NCBI RefSeq assembly: GCF_030530945.1 | Contig: NZ_JAUMTZ010000003.1 | Location: forward strand, 215,451-266,204 | Origin: Kocuria sp. | GTDB lineage: Bacteria > Actinomycetota > Actinomycetes > Actinomycetales > Micrococcaceae | Direction: 5' to 3' | Length of the DNA: 50,754 bases | Shown: positions 33,798 through 41,952 of the stretch, piece by piece | How the letters are laid out: each line of letters begins with the position of its first letter | Numbering within the stretch: position 1 is the first letter of the stretch | The notes under the pieces: model-generated | The model's database searches: none | What the model saw: only the letters and a program-made list of their open reading frames with translations | Told to the model about the DNA's origin: nothing | Translations under genes and position numbers: made by a program

Positions 33798-34766
33798 GTG
33801 ACTTCATCCCAGGACCGTCCCAGCGCGCCCGCGCCCCTGCTCGGCCCGGAGCAGCTGCCCTTCGCGGGGCGCCCCTTCGAGCGTCAGGCGGTGGAGCGCG
33901 AGCGCCGCGACCTGGTGGCGCAGGCGCCCGCGGACACCAGGGCCCTGGTCTTCCGCGGTTCCGCGGTCCCCGCCACGGCGAACGGTCTGGTCCTGCCGCT
34001 GCTGCGTGAGCTCCCTGACGCCACCGGGGACCCGGCGCGTCCGGACGTGCACCTGGGCGTCCTGGCGGACGGCACGCGCGTGGTGCTGCGCACCTTCCCG
34101 GAGGACACGGAGCTGCCGGGGTTCGACGACGCCGCCTGGCACGGACTGCGCGGTCTCGCCACCGCGCTGCCCCCGGAGCAGACGTCCCTGCTCGTGACGG
34201 GCCAGGCAGTGGCCCTGTGGCACCGGGACCACCCGAGGTGTCCGCGCTGCGGGTCCCTCACGGAGGTGGTCCGCTCCGGATGGGCCCGGAGGTGCCCGCG
34301 GGACGGGTCCGTGCACTTCCCCCGCACGGACCCCGCCATCATCGTGGCCGTGGTGGACGACCACCCGGAGCCGTCCCGCCAGCGGATCCTGCTGGGCCGC
34401 TCGGCGCTGTGGTCCGGCAACAGGTTCTCCACGTTCGCCGGGTTCGTGGAACCGGGGGAGTCCGCCGAGCAGGCCGTGGTGCGCGAGGTGGGGGAGGAGG
34501 CCGGGATCGCCGTGGACACCGTCCAGTACCAGGGCTCCCAGCCGTGGCCGTTCCCGCGCTCCCTCATGCTGGGCTACCGCGCCACGGCTCACACCGCGGA
34601 GGCGGAGGCGGACGGGGAGGAGATCCTGGACGTCCGGTGGTTCACCCGCGAGGCCCTGCTGCGGGCGGTGCGCGAGGGGGAGATCACCCTGCCCGGGCGC
34701 GTCTCCATCGCCCATGCACTGATCGCGGACTGGCTGGGCCAGGACCTGCCGGAGACGGGCTGGTGA
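33798..34766 (+). CDS. nudC: NADH pyrophosphatase / RNA decapping hydrolase NudC
   Basis: 322 residues. It hydrolyses NAD(H) and can remove NAD caps from RNA 5' ends. The Nudix box (215-237) has E-P-G-E-S and R-E-V-G-E-E-A-G, and the NudC signature S-Q-P-W-P-F-P-R-S follows at 247-255. The zinc ribbon before it has Cys148, Cys151 and Cys166, but the fourth position is Asp169 (C-P-R-D), so metal binding is altered or uses Asp. The stop overlaps the start of uvrD2 (GTGA), the same order as Rv3199c-Rv3198c in mycobacteria. Confidence 0.94.
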   Translation: MTSSQDRPSAPAPLLGPEQLPFAGRPFERQAVERERRDLVAQAPADTRALVFRGSAVPATANGLVLPLLRELPDATGDPARPDVHLGVLADGTRVVLRTFPEDTELPGFDDAAWHGLRGLATALPPEQTSLLVTGQAVALWHRDHPRCPRCGSLTEVVRSGWARRCPRDGSVHFPRTDPAIIVAVVDDHPEPSRQRILLGRSALWSGNRFSTFAGFVEPGESAEQAVVREVGEEAGIAVDTVQYQGSQPWPFPRSLMLGYRATAHTAEAEADGEEILDVRWFTREALLRAVREGEITLPGRVSIAHALIADWLGQDLPETGW

Positions 34767-36553
34767 GCGGGGAGCAGAGCGCGGAGGAGCGCATCCTCGG
34801 GGGCCTGGACCCGGAGCAGCGGGTGGTGGCCACCACCCTGAAGGGCCCGGTGTGCGTGCGCGCCGGGGCGGGCACGGGCAAGACCCGTGCCATCACCCAC
34901 CGGATCGCGTGGGGCATCGCCTCGGGCGTCTACACGCCGCAGAAGACCCTCGCCCTGACCTTCACGGCGCGCGCCGCCAACGAGATGCGCCAGCGGCTGC
35001 GGGTGCTCGGCGCCCCGGGGGTCCAGGCGCGCACCTTCCACTCTGCCGCGCTGCGGCAGCTGCAGTACTTCTGGCCCCAGGCCGTGGGCGGGCCCCCGCC
35101 GGGGCTGGTCAACCACAAGGCCCGGCTCATCACCGAGGCCGCGCAGGCCATGCGCCTGACCGCGGACCGGGCCACGGTCCGGGACGTGGCCGCGGAGATC
35201 GAGTGGGCCAAGGTCTCCATGCTCACCCCGGACACCTACGCCGCGGCGGCGGGCTCCCGGGACATGCCCGCGGGCCACGACGTGCGGACCATGCAGCGGC
35301 TCTACCAGTCCTACGAGGACCTCAAGGCGGACCGGCACCTGATCGACTTCGAGGACGTCCTGCTCATCACGGTGGGGATCCTCGAGGAGGACGAGCGGAT
35401 CGCCGCGGCCGTGCACGCCCAGTACCGGCAGTTCGTGGTGGACGAGTACCAGGACGTCTCCCCGCTGCAGCAGCGCCTGCTCGACGCCTGGCTGGGCTCC
35501 CGCGACGACCTCTGCGTGGTGGGGGACGCCTCCCAGACCATCTACTCCTTCACCGGGGCCACGTCCCGCCACCTGCTGGAGTTCCCCTCCCGCTACCCCG
35601 GGGCCTCGGTGGTGGAGCTGATCCGTGACTACCGCTCCACCCCGCAGGTGGTCAACACCGCCAACCGCCTGCTCGCGGCGCGTCGGCCCTCCGTGGGCTC
35701 CACCCCGGACACGTGGGCCACCCCGCTGCGCCTGGTCTCCCAGCGCCCGGCGGGTCCGGAGCCCACCTGGAACGAGTACCCGGACGACGAGGCCGAGGCC
35801 GCCGGCGTGGCCGTTCGGATCGCGGACCTCATCGCGGACGGTGTGCCCCCGCACGAGATCGCCGTGCTGTTCCGCACCAACGGTCAGTCGCAGGCGTTCG
35901 AGGCGGCCCTGGCGGATGCGAGCATCGGCTTCCAGCTGCGGGGTACGGAGCGGTTCTTCAACCGGCCCGAGATCCGCCAGGCCCTCGTGCAGATCCGCTC
36001 AGCCGCCCGCACCGCCGGAGCGGACCGCGCCGATGTGCCCCGCCAGGTGCGGGACATGCTGCACTCCCTGGGCTACAGCGAACGGGCCCCGCGCTCGGAC
36101 AGCGCCACCCGCGCCAAGTGGGAGTCGCTGCGGGCGCTCGTGGCGCTCGCGGACAGCATGGCCCGGCATGCGGCCGAGCAGGACGAGCGCCTCTCCCTGG
36201 CCGGTTTCGCGCAGGAGCTCGAGCGCCGCGCCACCACCCAGGAGGCACCGGTCGTGGACGGGGTCACGCTCGCGTCCCTGCACTCCGCCAAAGGTCTCGA
36301 GTGGGACGCGGTGTTCCTGGTGGGTCTGTCCGAGGGACTCATGCCGATCACCTTCGCGGACACCCCCGATGCCATGGACGAGGAGCGCCGCCTGCTCTAC
36401 GTGGGCATCACGCGCGCCCGTGAGCACCTGGTGTTCTCGTGGTCCCTGTCCCGCACGCCGGGCGGGCGTCCCAACCGCTCGCGCTCGCGCTTCCTCGACG
36501 CCCTGCTCCCTTCCGCGCCGCGCACCCCGGCACGACGCCGCCCGCCCCGCTGA
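34763..36553 (+). CDS. uvrD2: UvrD2-type superfamily 1 DNA helicase, short form
   Basis: 596 residues from the GTG at 34763. Motifs: L-D-P-E-Q Q-motif, A-G-A-G-T-G-K-T at 34-41, V-D-E-Y-Q-D-V motif II, G-D-A-S-Q-T-I-Y-S-F, L-H-S-A-K-G-L-E-W and Y-V-G-I-T-R-A-R. The 3'-5' helicase core therefore looks complete. Mycobacterial UvrD2 (about 700 residues) continues into a tetracysteine domain and an HRDC domain; here the protein stops about 15 residues after S-R-F-L-D, with an Arg/Pro-rich end and no cysteines. No frame downstream restores the missing part. Confidence 0.9.
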   Translation: MSGEQSAEERILGGLDPEQRVVATTLKGPVCVRAGAGTGKTRAITHRIAWGIASGVYTPQKTLALTFTARAANEMRQRLRVLGAPGVQARTFHSAALRQLQYFWPQAVGGPPPGLVNHKARLITEAAQAMRLTADRATVRDVAAEIEWAKVSMLTPDTYAAAAGSRDMPAGHDVRTMQRLYQSYEDLKADRHLIDFEDVLLITVGILEEDERIAAAVHAQYRQFVVDEYQDVSPLQQRLLDAWLGSRDDLCVVGDASQTIYSFTGATSRHLLEFPSRYPGASVVELIRDYRSTPQVVNTANRLLAARRPSVGSTPDTWATPLRLVSQRPAGPEPTWNEYPDDEAEAAGVAVRIADLIADGVPPHEIAVLFRTNGQSQAFEAALADASIGFQLRGTERFFNRPEIRQALVQIRSAARTAGADRADVPRQVRDMLHSLGYSERAPRSDSATRAKWESLRALVALADSMARHAAEQDERLSLAGFAQELERRATTQEAPVVDGVTLASLHSAKGLEWDAVFLVGLSEGLMPITFADTPDAMDEERRLLYVGITRAREHLVFSWSLSRTPGGRPNRSRSRFLDALLPSAPRTPARRRPPR

Positions 36554-36631
36554 TCTCGACGCGCATCTGATCCCGACGCCCGCGGGCGCCGGAGCCCGGC
36601 GGTGGCTGGGAGAGGTGGCTGCGGGAGCTGG

Positions 36632-37459
36632 CTAGGCGGCGTCGGCGTCGGCCGAGGCCCAGAACTCGCGGGCCACGCGCGCGAACTCGTCGGGGCGCTC
36701 GATCATGGGCCCGTGACCGGTGTCCGGGAACGTGTGGGTGCGCGCACCGAGGGCCCGGCCCGCGCGTGCCAGGTGCCGGTGGGGCAGCACCGTGTCCCTG
36801 TCGCCCCACACCACGACCACGGGGACACCCGTGTCCCGCACGCGAGGCAGCAGCGCCCGGCGCCACGCGCTCTTCACGCCCGCCGGGGAACCGAGGGAGC
36901 GGAGGATCTCCAGCATCGCGGCGAAGCCCCCGGGGCGCTGCGCCGTCCGGTAGCCGTGCGCCACGCGCTCTGGGGTGGCCAGCGCGGGATCGTGGTACAT
37001 GGCCCGCTCGGAGCGCAGCGCCGAGCCCCGGCTGGGCCGCAGGGCGCGTTCGCCCACCCCGGGGATGCTCGCGAGCCGCAGGGCGGGGCTGACACCGCGT
37101 CCGAAGCCGGCGGAGTCCACGAGCAGGAGGCTGCGCACGAGATCGGGGTGGTCGGCGGTGAGCTGCATGGCCACTGCCCCGCCCAGGGAGTTGCCCACCA
37201 GGTGCACGGGCGCGATGTCCTGGGCGCGCACGAACTCGGCGAGCCGCGCCGCGAGGTTCTCCAGCGTCATCGCCCCGGAGGGCCGTTCGGATCCGCCGAA
37301 ACCGGGCAGGTCCACGCTGACCACCCGGAAGGAGCCGGACAGGAGCTCGTGCTGCGCGTCCCAGTCCGCGAGGGTGCGCCCGATGCCGTGCACGAGCAGC
37401 ACGGGGGCGCCGCTGCCCGTCACGCGGTAGTGGATCCCGTCCCACGACTGCCCGCTCAC
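36632..37459 (-). CDS. alpha/beta hydrolase
   Basis: 275 residues from the GTG at 37457-37459, which overlaps the monooxygenase stop by four bases. The oxyanion H-G-I-G, nucleophile elbow G-N-S-L-G-G (Ser91), Asp in G-D-R-D-T-V-L-P near 220 and His in T-G-H-G-P-M-I-E near 250 form the full catalytic set. The tight coupling suggests that it hydrolyses the ester or lactone made by the Baeyer-Villiger monooxygenase in front of it. The substrate is unknown. It is convergent with uvrD2 across 78 bases. Confidence 0.85.
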   Translation of the reverse strand: MSGQSWDGIHYRVTGSGAPVLLVHGIGRTLADWDAQHELLSGSFRVVSVDLPGFGGSERPSGAMTLENLAARLAEFVRAQDIAPVHLVGNSLGGAVAMQLTADHPDLVRSLLLVDSAGFGRGVSPALRLASIPGVGERALRPSRGSALRSERAMYHDPALATPERVAHGYRTAQRPGGFAAMLEILRSLGSPAGVKSAWRRALLPRVRDTGVPVVVVWGDRDTVLPHRHLARAGRALGARTHTFPDTGHGPMIERPDEFARVAREFWASADADAA

Positions 37460-38934
37460 GGGGTGACTCCCGCCGCCCGAGGGGCCGGGACGGTGAACTC
37501 GAGCTGCTCGTCCCGCTCCGCGCCCGGGCGGAACAGCACGCGGTCCCGCAGGTAGTTCTGCCGCACGTTCCACGCCCCGTCCGGGCCCTGGCGGGGCAGC
37601 AGGTGGGCGCCGCGCTGGATGTACCCGGCGGCCAGGTCGATCAGCGGCCGCAGTCCGGCGCGCGGGCCGCTGTACCGCGGGGTCACGGCCACCGCGCCCT
37701 CGCGGTCCATGCGGTCCAGGAGCCGGTGGAAGTACCCGGTGACCAGGTCCACGCGCAGGGTCCAGGAGGAGTTGGTGTACCCGATGGCGAACGCCATGTT
37801 GGGCACGCCGTCCAGCATCATCCCGCGGTAGCTCACGTGCTCCGCCGGGTCCACCGGCTCACCGTCCACCACGAGCTCCGCGGCGCCCAGGAACTGCACG
37901 TTCAGACCGGTGGCGGTGACGAGCACGTCCGCCGCCAGGTGGCGTCCGGAGGTCAGGTCCACGCCATCCGGTGTGAAGCGCTCGATGGTGTCCGTGACCA
38001 CCTCGGCCCGGTCTCCCCGAACGGCCCGGAAGAAGTCCCCGTCCGGGGCGGCGCACAGCCTCTGGTCCCACGGGTCGTACTCGGGGGTGAAGTGCTCGTC
38101 CACGGGGAAGGTGGGGCCCAGGTGCTTCACCGCGCCGCGGTGCAGCAGCGCGCGCATGGCCCGCGGGCGGCGTCGGCTGAACTCGTAGACGGCCATGCCC
38201 CGCAGGATGTTGCGCCAGCGGTTCGCCTCACCGGCCACCCGCGGCGGCAGCCACCGGCGCAGGCGCACGCCCGTCCTGTCCCTGCCGGAGACCGCGGCCA
38301 CGTAGGTGGGGGAGCGCTGGAGCATGCTCACGCGGGCGCCGCGCTCCGTGAGGGCGGGCACCAGGGTCACCGCGGTGGCACCGCTGCCGACCACGACCAC
38401 CCGCTTGCCCGCCACGTCCAGGTCCTCGGGCCAGTGCTGGGGGTGGACCACGGTGCCCCGGAACTCGGACAGGGTGGGCCAGGCGGGGGTGAAGCCCTCG
38501 TCGTAGCGGTAGTAGCCGGTGGCCATGAACAGCCACCGCCCCGCCAATGTGCTGGTGGCCCCCGTGTGCACGTCCTCGTGGGTGACCGTCCAGGTGTGGG
38601 TGTCCGAGGACCACTCCGCCCGCAGTGCGCGCTGCCCGAAGCTGATCTGGCCGAGCACCCCGGCCTCCTCGGCCGCGGCGCGGACGTACTCCCGGATGCT
38701 CTCACCCTGGGCCAAGCTGCGCTCGCCGGTCCAGGGGCGGCTGCGGTAGCCGAAGGTGGCCATGTCCGAGTCCGAGCGGATCCCGGGGTAGCGGAACAGG
38801 TCCCACGTGCCGCCCACGCCGTCGCGCGCCTCGAGGATCCGCACCGTGCGTCCGGTTCCCTCGAGCTCGCGGGCGGCCCCGATGCCGGAGATGCCCGCGC
38901 CGATGATGATGACGTCCACGTCCTGGGTGCTCAT
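37456..38934 (-). CDS. EthA-like Baeyer-Villiger monooxygenase
   Basis: 492 residues. FAD site G-A-G-I-S-G at 12-17, BVMO fingerprint F-R-G-T-V-V-H-P-Q-H-W-P at 158-169, and NADPH site G-S-G-A-T-A at 183-188. Stretches such as G-G-T-W-D-L-F-R-Y-P-G-I-R-S-D-S-D-M, W-P-E-D-L-D and Y-D-P-W-D-Q-R-L-C closely match my recollection of mycobacterial EthA (Rv3854c), the activator of ethionamide. The family inserts oxygen into ketones to give esters, or oxidises thioamides and sulfides. The start region contains GGAAAG ahead of the ATG. Regulation is probably by the divergent LacI-type protein rather than an EthR-type TetR protein. Confidence 0.9.
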   Translation of the reverse strand: MSTQDVDVIIIGAGISGIGAARELEGTGRTVRILEARDGVGGTWDLFRYPGIRSDSDMATFGYRSRPWTGERSLAQGESIREYVRAAAEEAGVLGQISFGQRALRAEWSSDTHTWTVTHEDVHTGATSTLAGRWLFMATGYYRYDEGFTPAWPTLSEFRGTVVHPQHWPEDLDVAGKRVVVVGSGATAVTLVPALTERGARVSMLQRSPTYVAAVSGRDRTGVRLRRWLPPRVAGEANRWRNILRGMAVYEFSRRRPRAMRALLHRGAVKHLGPTFPVDEHFTPEYDPWDQRLCAAPDGDFFRAVRGDRAEVVTDTIERFTPDGVDLTSGRHLAADVLVTATGLNVQFLGAAELVVDGEPVDPAEHVSYRGMMLDGVPNMAFAIGYTNSSWTLRVDLVTGYFHRLLDRMDREGAVAVTPRYSGPRAGLRPLIDLAAGYIQRGAHLLPRQGPDGAWNVRQNYLRDRVLFRPGAERDEQLEFTVPAPRAAGVTP

Positions 38935-38993
38935 GCCGTTCCCACACTTTCCTGCGATGGGGTGCGCGCCGCACGAGGCGGGCAGCCGGGGTG

Positions 38994-39007
38994 CTAACGC
39001 GCGTTAG
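38994..39007. promoter_or_regulatory. palindromic operator candidate
   Basis: CTAACGCGCGTTAG, a perfect 14-base palindrome with a central CG typical of LacI-family operators. It lies between the divergent monooxygenase and LacI genes, within about 10 bases of both predicted transcription starts, so binding could block both. Confidence 0.6.
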
Positions 39008-39028
39008 TACACTGTCTGCCGAGTGTAC
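39007..39028. promoter_or_regulatory. inverted repeat holding two opposed -10 elements
   Basis: GTACACT and AGTGTAC arms (39007-39013 and 39022-39028) separated by eight bases. Each arm contains TACACT reading into the repeat, a good -10 for LacI on the plus strand (39008-39013) and for the monooxygenase on the minus strand (39027 down to 39022). It is either a second operator or a pair of overlapping promoters. Confidence 0.5.
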
Positions 39029-39115
39029 AGCTCACATCCGAGCGGTGGTCGGGACGCCCGGCACGCCCCACTGGTGAGCATGTGGGAACCGAGACCCCAG
39101 GGGGGACGCACGAAC

Positions 39116-40123
39116 ATGCACGGACACGGCACTCCCGCCCGGCGGGCCACCAGCGCGGACGTCGCACGGCTGGCCGGGGTCTCCCGCGCCACCGTGAGCT
39201 TCGTGCTCAACGACACCCCCTCGCAGTCCATCTCGGAGGCCACCCGCACCAGGGTGCTCGACGCCGCCCGCTCCCTCTCCTACACACCCTCAGCGGAGGC
39301 GCGGGCCCTGGGCAGCGGCCGCTCCACCACGGTGCTGGTCTACCTCCCGCCCGCGCGCTCGCTGACCGAGGACATCGGGGACATCGTCGAGCGGCTCTCG
39401 GTGCTCTTCGCGGAGGCGGGCCTGTCCATGGTCATCCACGCGTGGACCCGCAGGCCCGCCGCCCGCGTGTGGTCCTCGGTCACGCCGGCGGCGGTCCTCG
39501 CATGGGACCTCACGGAGCACGACGCCGCCCGCATGCGTGGCAGCGGCGTCCGCGGCGTGGTCTCGTGGACCGGTTCGGACGCCATGGGGCGGTGGATCAC
39601 CGGGGCGCGGGAGCAGGACATCGCCCGGGTGCAGGTGCAGCGCCTCACCCGTGCGGGACACCACCGGCTGGGGTACGCGGTGACCGGTGGGGACCACATG
39701 CACGGGGTCTCCCAGTGGCGCTACGAGATGCTGCGCCGGGAGTGCGCGTCCCGGGGCCTGCCGGAGCCGGACGTGCTCCACGTCCCGGCGGACCCGCTCG
39801 GGGCGTCGGAGGTCCTGGAGGGGTGGCGCGGGCGGAACCCGGATGCCTCCGGGGTGTGCGCCCACGACACCACCGCCGCTCTGGCCGTGCTCTGCGGGAT
39901 GCGCCGACTGGGCTGGCGGGCACCGCGGGACCTCGCGATCGTGGGGGTCAACGACTCGCCCGCCGCCGCCCTGGCGGATCCGCCCCTGACCATGGTGGCG
40001 CTGGACGCGGACGTCACCGCCCGGTACACCGTGGCCGTCATCACCGCACTCGTGCGGGACGCACCGCCTCCCGAGGCGCCCGCGACGGGCGGGGCGAGCA
40101 TCGTGGACCGCGGGTCCGTCTGA
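39116..40123 (+). CDS. LacI-family transcriptional regulator
   Basis: 335 residues from the ATG at 39116, which has AGGGGGGA ahead; an in-frame ATG at 39080 is possible. The N-terminal helix-turn-helix and hinge (11-60) show A-T-S-A-D-V-A-R-L-A-G-V-S-R-A-T-V-S and A-R-S-L-S-Y-T-P-S-A-E-A-R-A-L, followed by a periplasmic-binding-protein-like ligand domain with the usual late H-D-T-T-A-A-L and G-V-N-D-S-P. The middle of the ligand domain is short compared with standard LacI proteins. It probably represses the divergent monooxygenase-hydrolase pair and itself. Confidence 0.88.
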   Translation: MHGHGTPARRATSADVARLAGVSRATVSFVLNDTPSQSISEATRTRVLDAARSLSYTPSAEARALGSGRSTTVLVYLPPARSLTEDIGDIVERLSVLFAEAGLSMVIHAWTRRPAARVWSSVTPAAVLAWDLTEHDAARMRGSGVRGVVSWTGSDAMGRWITGAREQDIARVQVQRLTRAGHHRLGYAVTGGDHMHGVSQWRYEMLRRECASRGLPEPDVLHVPADPLGASEVLEGWRGRNPDASGVCAHDTTAALAVLCGMRRLGWRAPRDLAIVGVNDSPAAALADPPLTMVALDADVTARYTVAVITALVRDAPPPEAPATGGASIVDRGSV

Positions 40124-40164
40124 CCCGTCCGCCCGCTGCGGCCCGCCGGTTCTCCGAGGTGTGT

Positions 40165-41127
40165 TCACGTGCCCTCGAAGGCGAGGGAGCACAGGCATCC
40201 CGGGTTGGCGGGCAGGAGCCACGTGTGCAGGCCGCGTCGCAGCACCGGACCGCCGTGCGGCTCTCGACCCACCTCACCAGGATCGACCCGGACCTCTCCC
40301 GCGCGAGGGCCCTGGACCTGTCTGCCAGAACTCCCATGGCCCGCCCCTCCTTCTCCACAGCCGCCGCCGCCGTGGTCGGCGTTCTCCCCACGACCGGGGG
40401 AAGGGTCCAAGCCCAGTGACAGCAGCAGCGCCGCCAGCTCCCCCACGGCTGCCGTCCGCGTCACGGCGGCCGTGGGGCTGTCCCCGCTGACCGGGAAGGG
40501 GCAGTCCTGCAGGGCGCGGTCCGGTCGGGCGACGTCGCGCGCTGCTCGTACCCCGTGGGTGACGCATGCGGCGCAGGGCCGGTGCCCCCAGTCCGTGAGG
40601 GGCCAGCGCAGCACGGAGGCGCCGTCACCGACCACCGTGAGGGTGGGCAGTCCCGCGTCCAGCGTCGGCGGGGTCGGGACGGTGAGGTCCGCGACGAGGT
40701 CACCGGCCACCGACCACGCCTCGAGCACCACCGCGCCCGGCATTGCCGCACTGGGGAACAGCTCCGGCGCCGTGAGCGGGACGCACCGTGGCGCACGACG
40801 CCGCAGCAGCCCCCGCAGCGCCAGCTCCCGCGGCTGCCCCTCGGCCTCCGCGGGATAGGGGCCGTGCCGGATGTCCCGCGGGCTCACGGGGGTGGGGTCC
40901 GCGACGTTCACCAGGCACACCCCGGCGGCCACGAGCGCGCACGCCACCGAGGCGGCCAGGGGGTCGAGGCCGGACACGAACACGTGCAGCTCGTCCGGGG
41001 CCAGGGGGTCGGCGGGCGCCCCTGCGGCGTCGGGCGGGGCGGCGAGGCCGGGTGGCCCGGCGCCGCCGGCCCGGGCGGTCGAGTGGTGGGCAGCGGCGGG
41101 TTCGAGGGAGACAGGAGCGCGGTTCAT
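40165..41127 (-). CDS. ThiF/E1-like protein of the Rv3196 type
   Basis: 320 residues from the ATG at 41125-41127. After about 45 Ala/Pro-rich residues a Rossmann-like segment (45-80, ending V-A-D-P-T-P-V-S-P-R-D-I) resembles the ATP-binding half of ThiF/MoeB E1 enzymes, but the usual glycine loop is degenerate (V-S-G-L-D-P-L-A). C-A-A-C at 185-188 and C-L-C at 311-313 could together hold zinc. The C-terminal P-A-N-P-G-C-L-C resembles endings of leader-peptide-binding cyclodehydratase-type proteins. Mycobacteria carry a similar gene next to DUF2342, PDZ-Lon and UPF0182 genes. The substrate is unknown and adenylation activity is doubtful. Confidence 0.65.
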   Translation of the reverse strand: MNRAPVSLEPAAAHHSTARAGGAGPPGLAAPPDAAGAPADPLAPDELHVFVSGLDPLAASVACALVAAGVCLVNVADPTPVSPRDIRHGPYPAEAEGQPRELALRGLLRRRAPRCVPLTAPELFPSAAMPGAVVLEAWSVAGDLVADLTVPTPPTLDAGLPTLTVVGDGASVLRWPLTDWGHRPCAACVTHGVRAARDVARPDRALQDCPFPVSGDSPTAAVTRTAAVGELAALLLSLGLDPSPGRGENADHGGGGCGEGGAGHGSSGRQVQGPRAGEVRVDPGEVGREPHGGPVLRRGLHTWLLPANPGCLCSLAFEGT

Positions 41128-41239
41128 GTGGTCAGGATGCCCACCTCCGCCGCGCGGGAACAGCACGAGCGGGCAATCCACAGGGAGGGTGGAGGGTGCC
41201 GGGCTCGTGCGTGTCCGGACGGGATGGTGGACTGGACCC

Positions 41240-41830
41240 ATGCCACGAGGACGCAGCCGCACCGCACCGCAGCCGGGGGAGCAGCCCGAGGACCTGCCGG
41301 AGATCGTCGTCCAGCGCAGCGCGCGCCGCACCAAGACCGTGAGCGCGCACTTCAGCGGGGACAAGGTGGTGCTTGCGGTGCCGCAGCGGGCCACGCGCGC
41401 GCAGATCGCACACTGGAGCGCCACGCTGGTGCCACGGGTGGTGGCCAAGCGCCGCGCGGCGGAGGCGGCGTCGAGCACCCGCGCATCGGACGAGGGGCTG
41501 GAGGAACTGGCGGCGCGGCTGTCCCGGACCTACCTGGAGGGCCGTGCCGTGCCCACGAGCATCCGCTGGTCCACCCGCCAGCACACACGGTGGGGCTCGG
41601 CGACCCCGTCCACGGGCGCCATCCGGATCTCGCGCCGCCTCGCGGACACCCCCGAGTGGGTGCTGGAGACCGTGGTGCTCCACGAGCTCGCGCACCTGCT
41701 GGAGGCGCACCACAACGAGCGGTTCTGGTCGCTGGCGCGGCGCCACCCCCGCGCGGAGGACGCCGCCCGCTTCCTGGACGGCATCGCCTGGGCCGACGCC
41801 CACCCGGCCCAGCCGCCCCGCGACTCCTGA
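41240..41830 (+). CDS. YgjP/DUF45-type M48 metallopeptidase
   Basis: 196 residues from the ATG at 41240. The zinc site H-E-L-A-H (148-152) with a third His158 in H-N-E-R-F-W, and R-W-G-S around 117-120, are the YgjP/WSS1-like minigluzincin signature. Soluble, with no signal peptide. Relatives are small metallopeptidases of unclear substrate, some linked to DNA-protein crosslink repair in eukaryotes. TGGACT six bases before the ATG is a weak leaderless -10. It is divergent from the ThiF-like gene. Confidence 0.85.
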   Translation: MPRGRSRTAPQPGEQPEDLPEIVVQRSARRTKTVSAHFSGDKVVLAVPQRATRAQIAHWSATLVPRVVAKRRAAEAASSTRASDEGLEELAARLSRTYLEGRAVPTSIRWSTRQHTRWGSATPSTGAIRISRRLADTPEWVLETVVLHELAHLLEAHHNERFWSLARRHPRAEDAARFLDGIAWADAHPAQPPRDS

Positions 41831-41952
41831 GTCCGGTGCGGCCCCGGCAGGGTGACGTCTCAGGGCGTGCACCCGGGCGGCATGCACCGGTTCAGGGGCC
41901 CCCGCGAGTCGGAGTGCCCCGGGGCGGACGGAAGGGGCCAGGACGTGACGGG

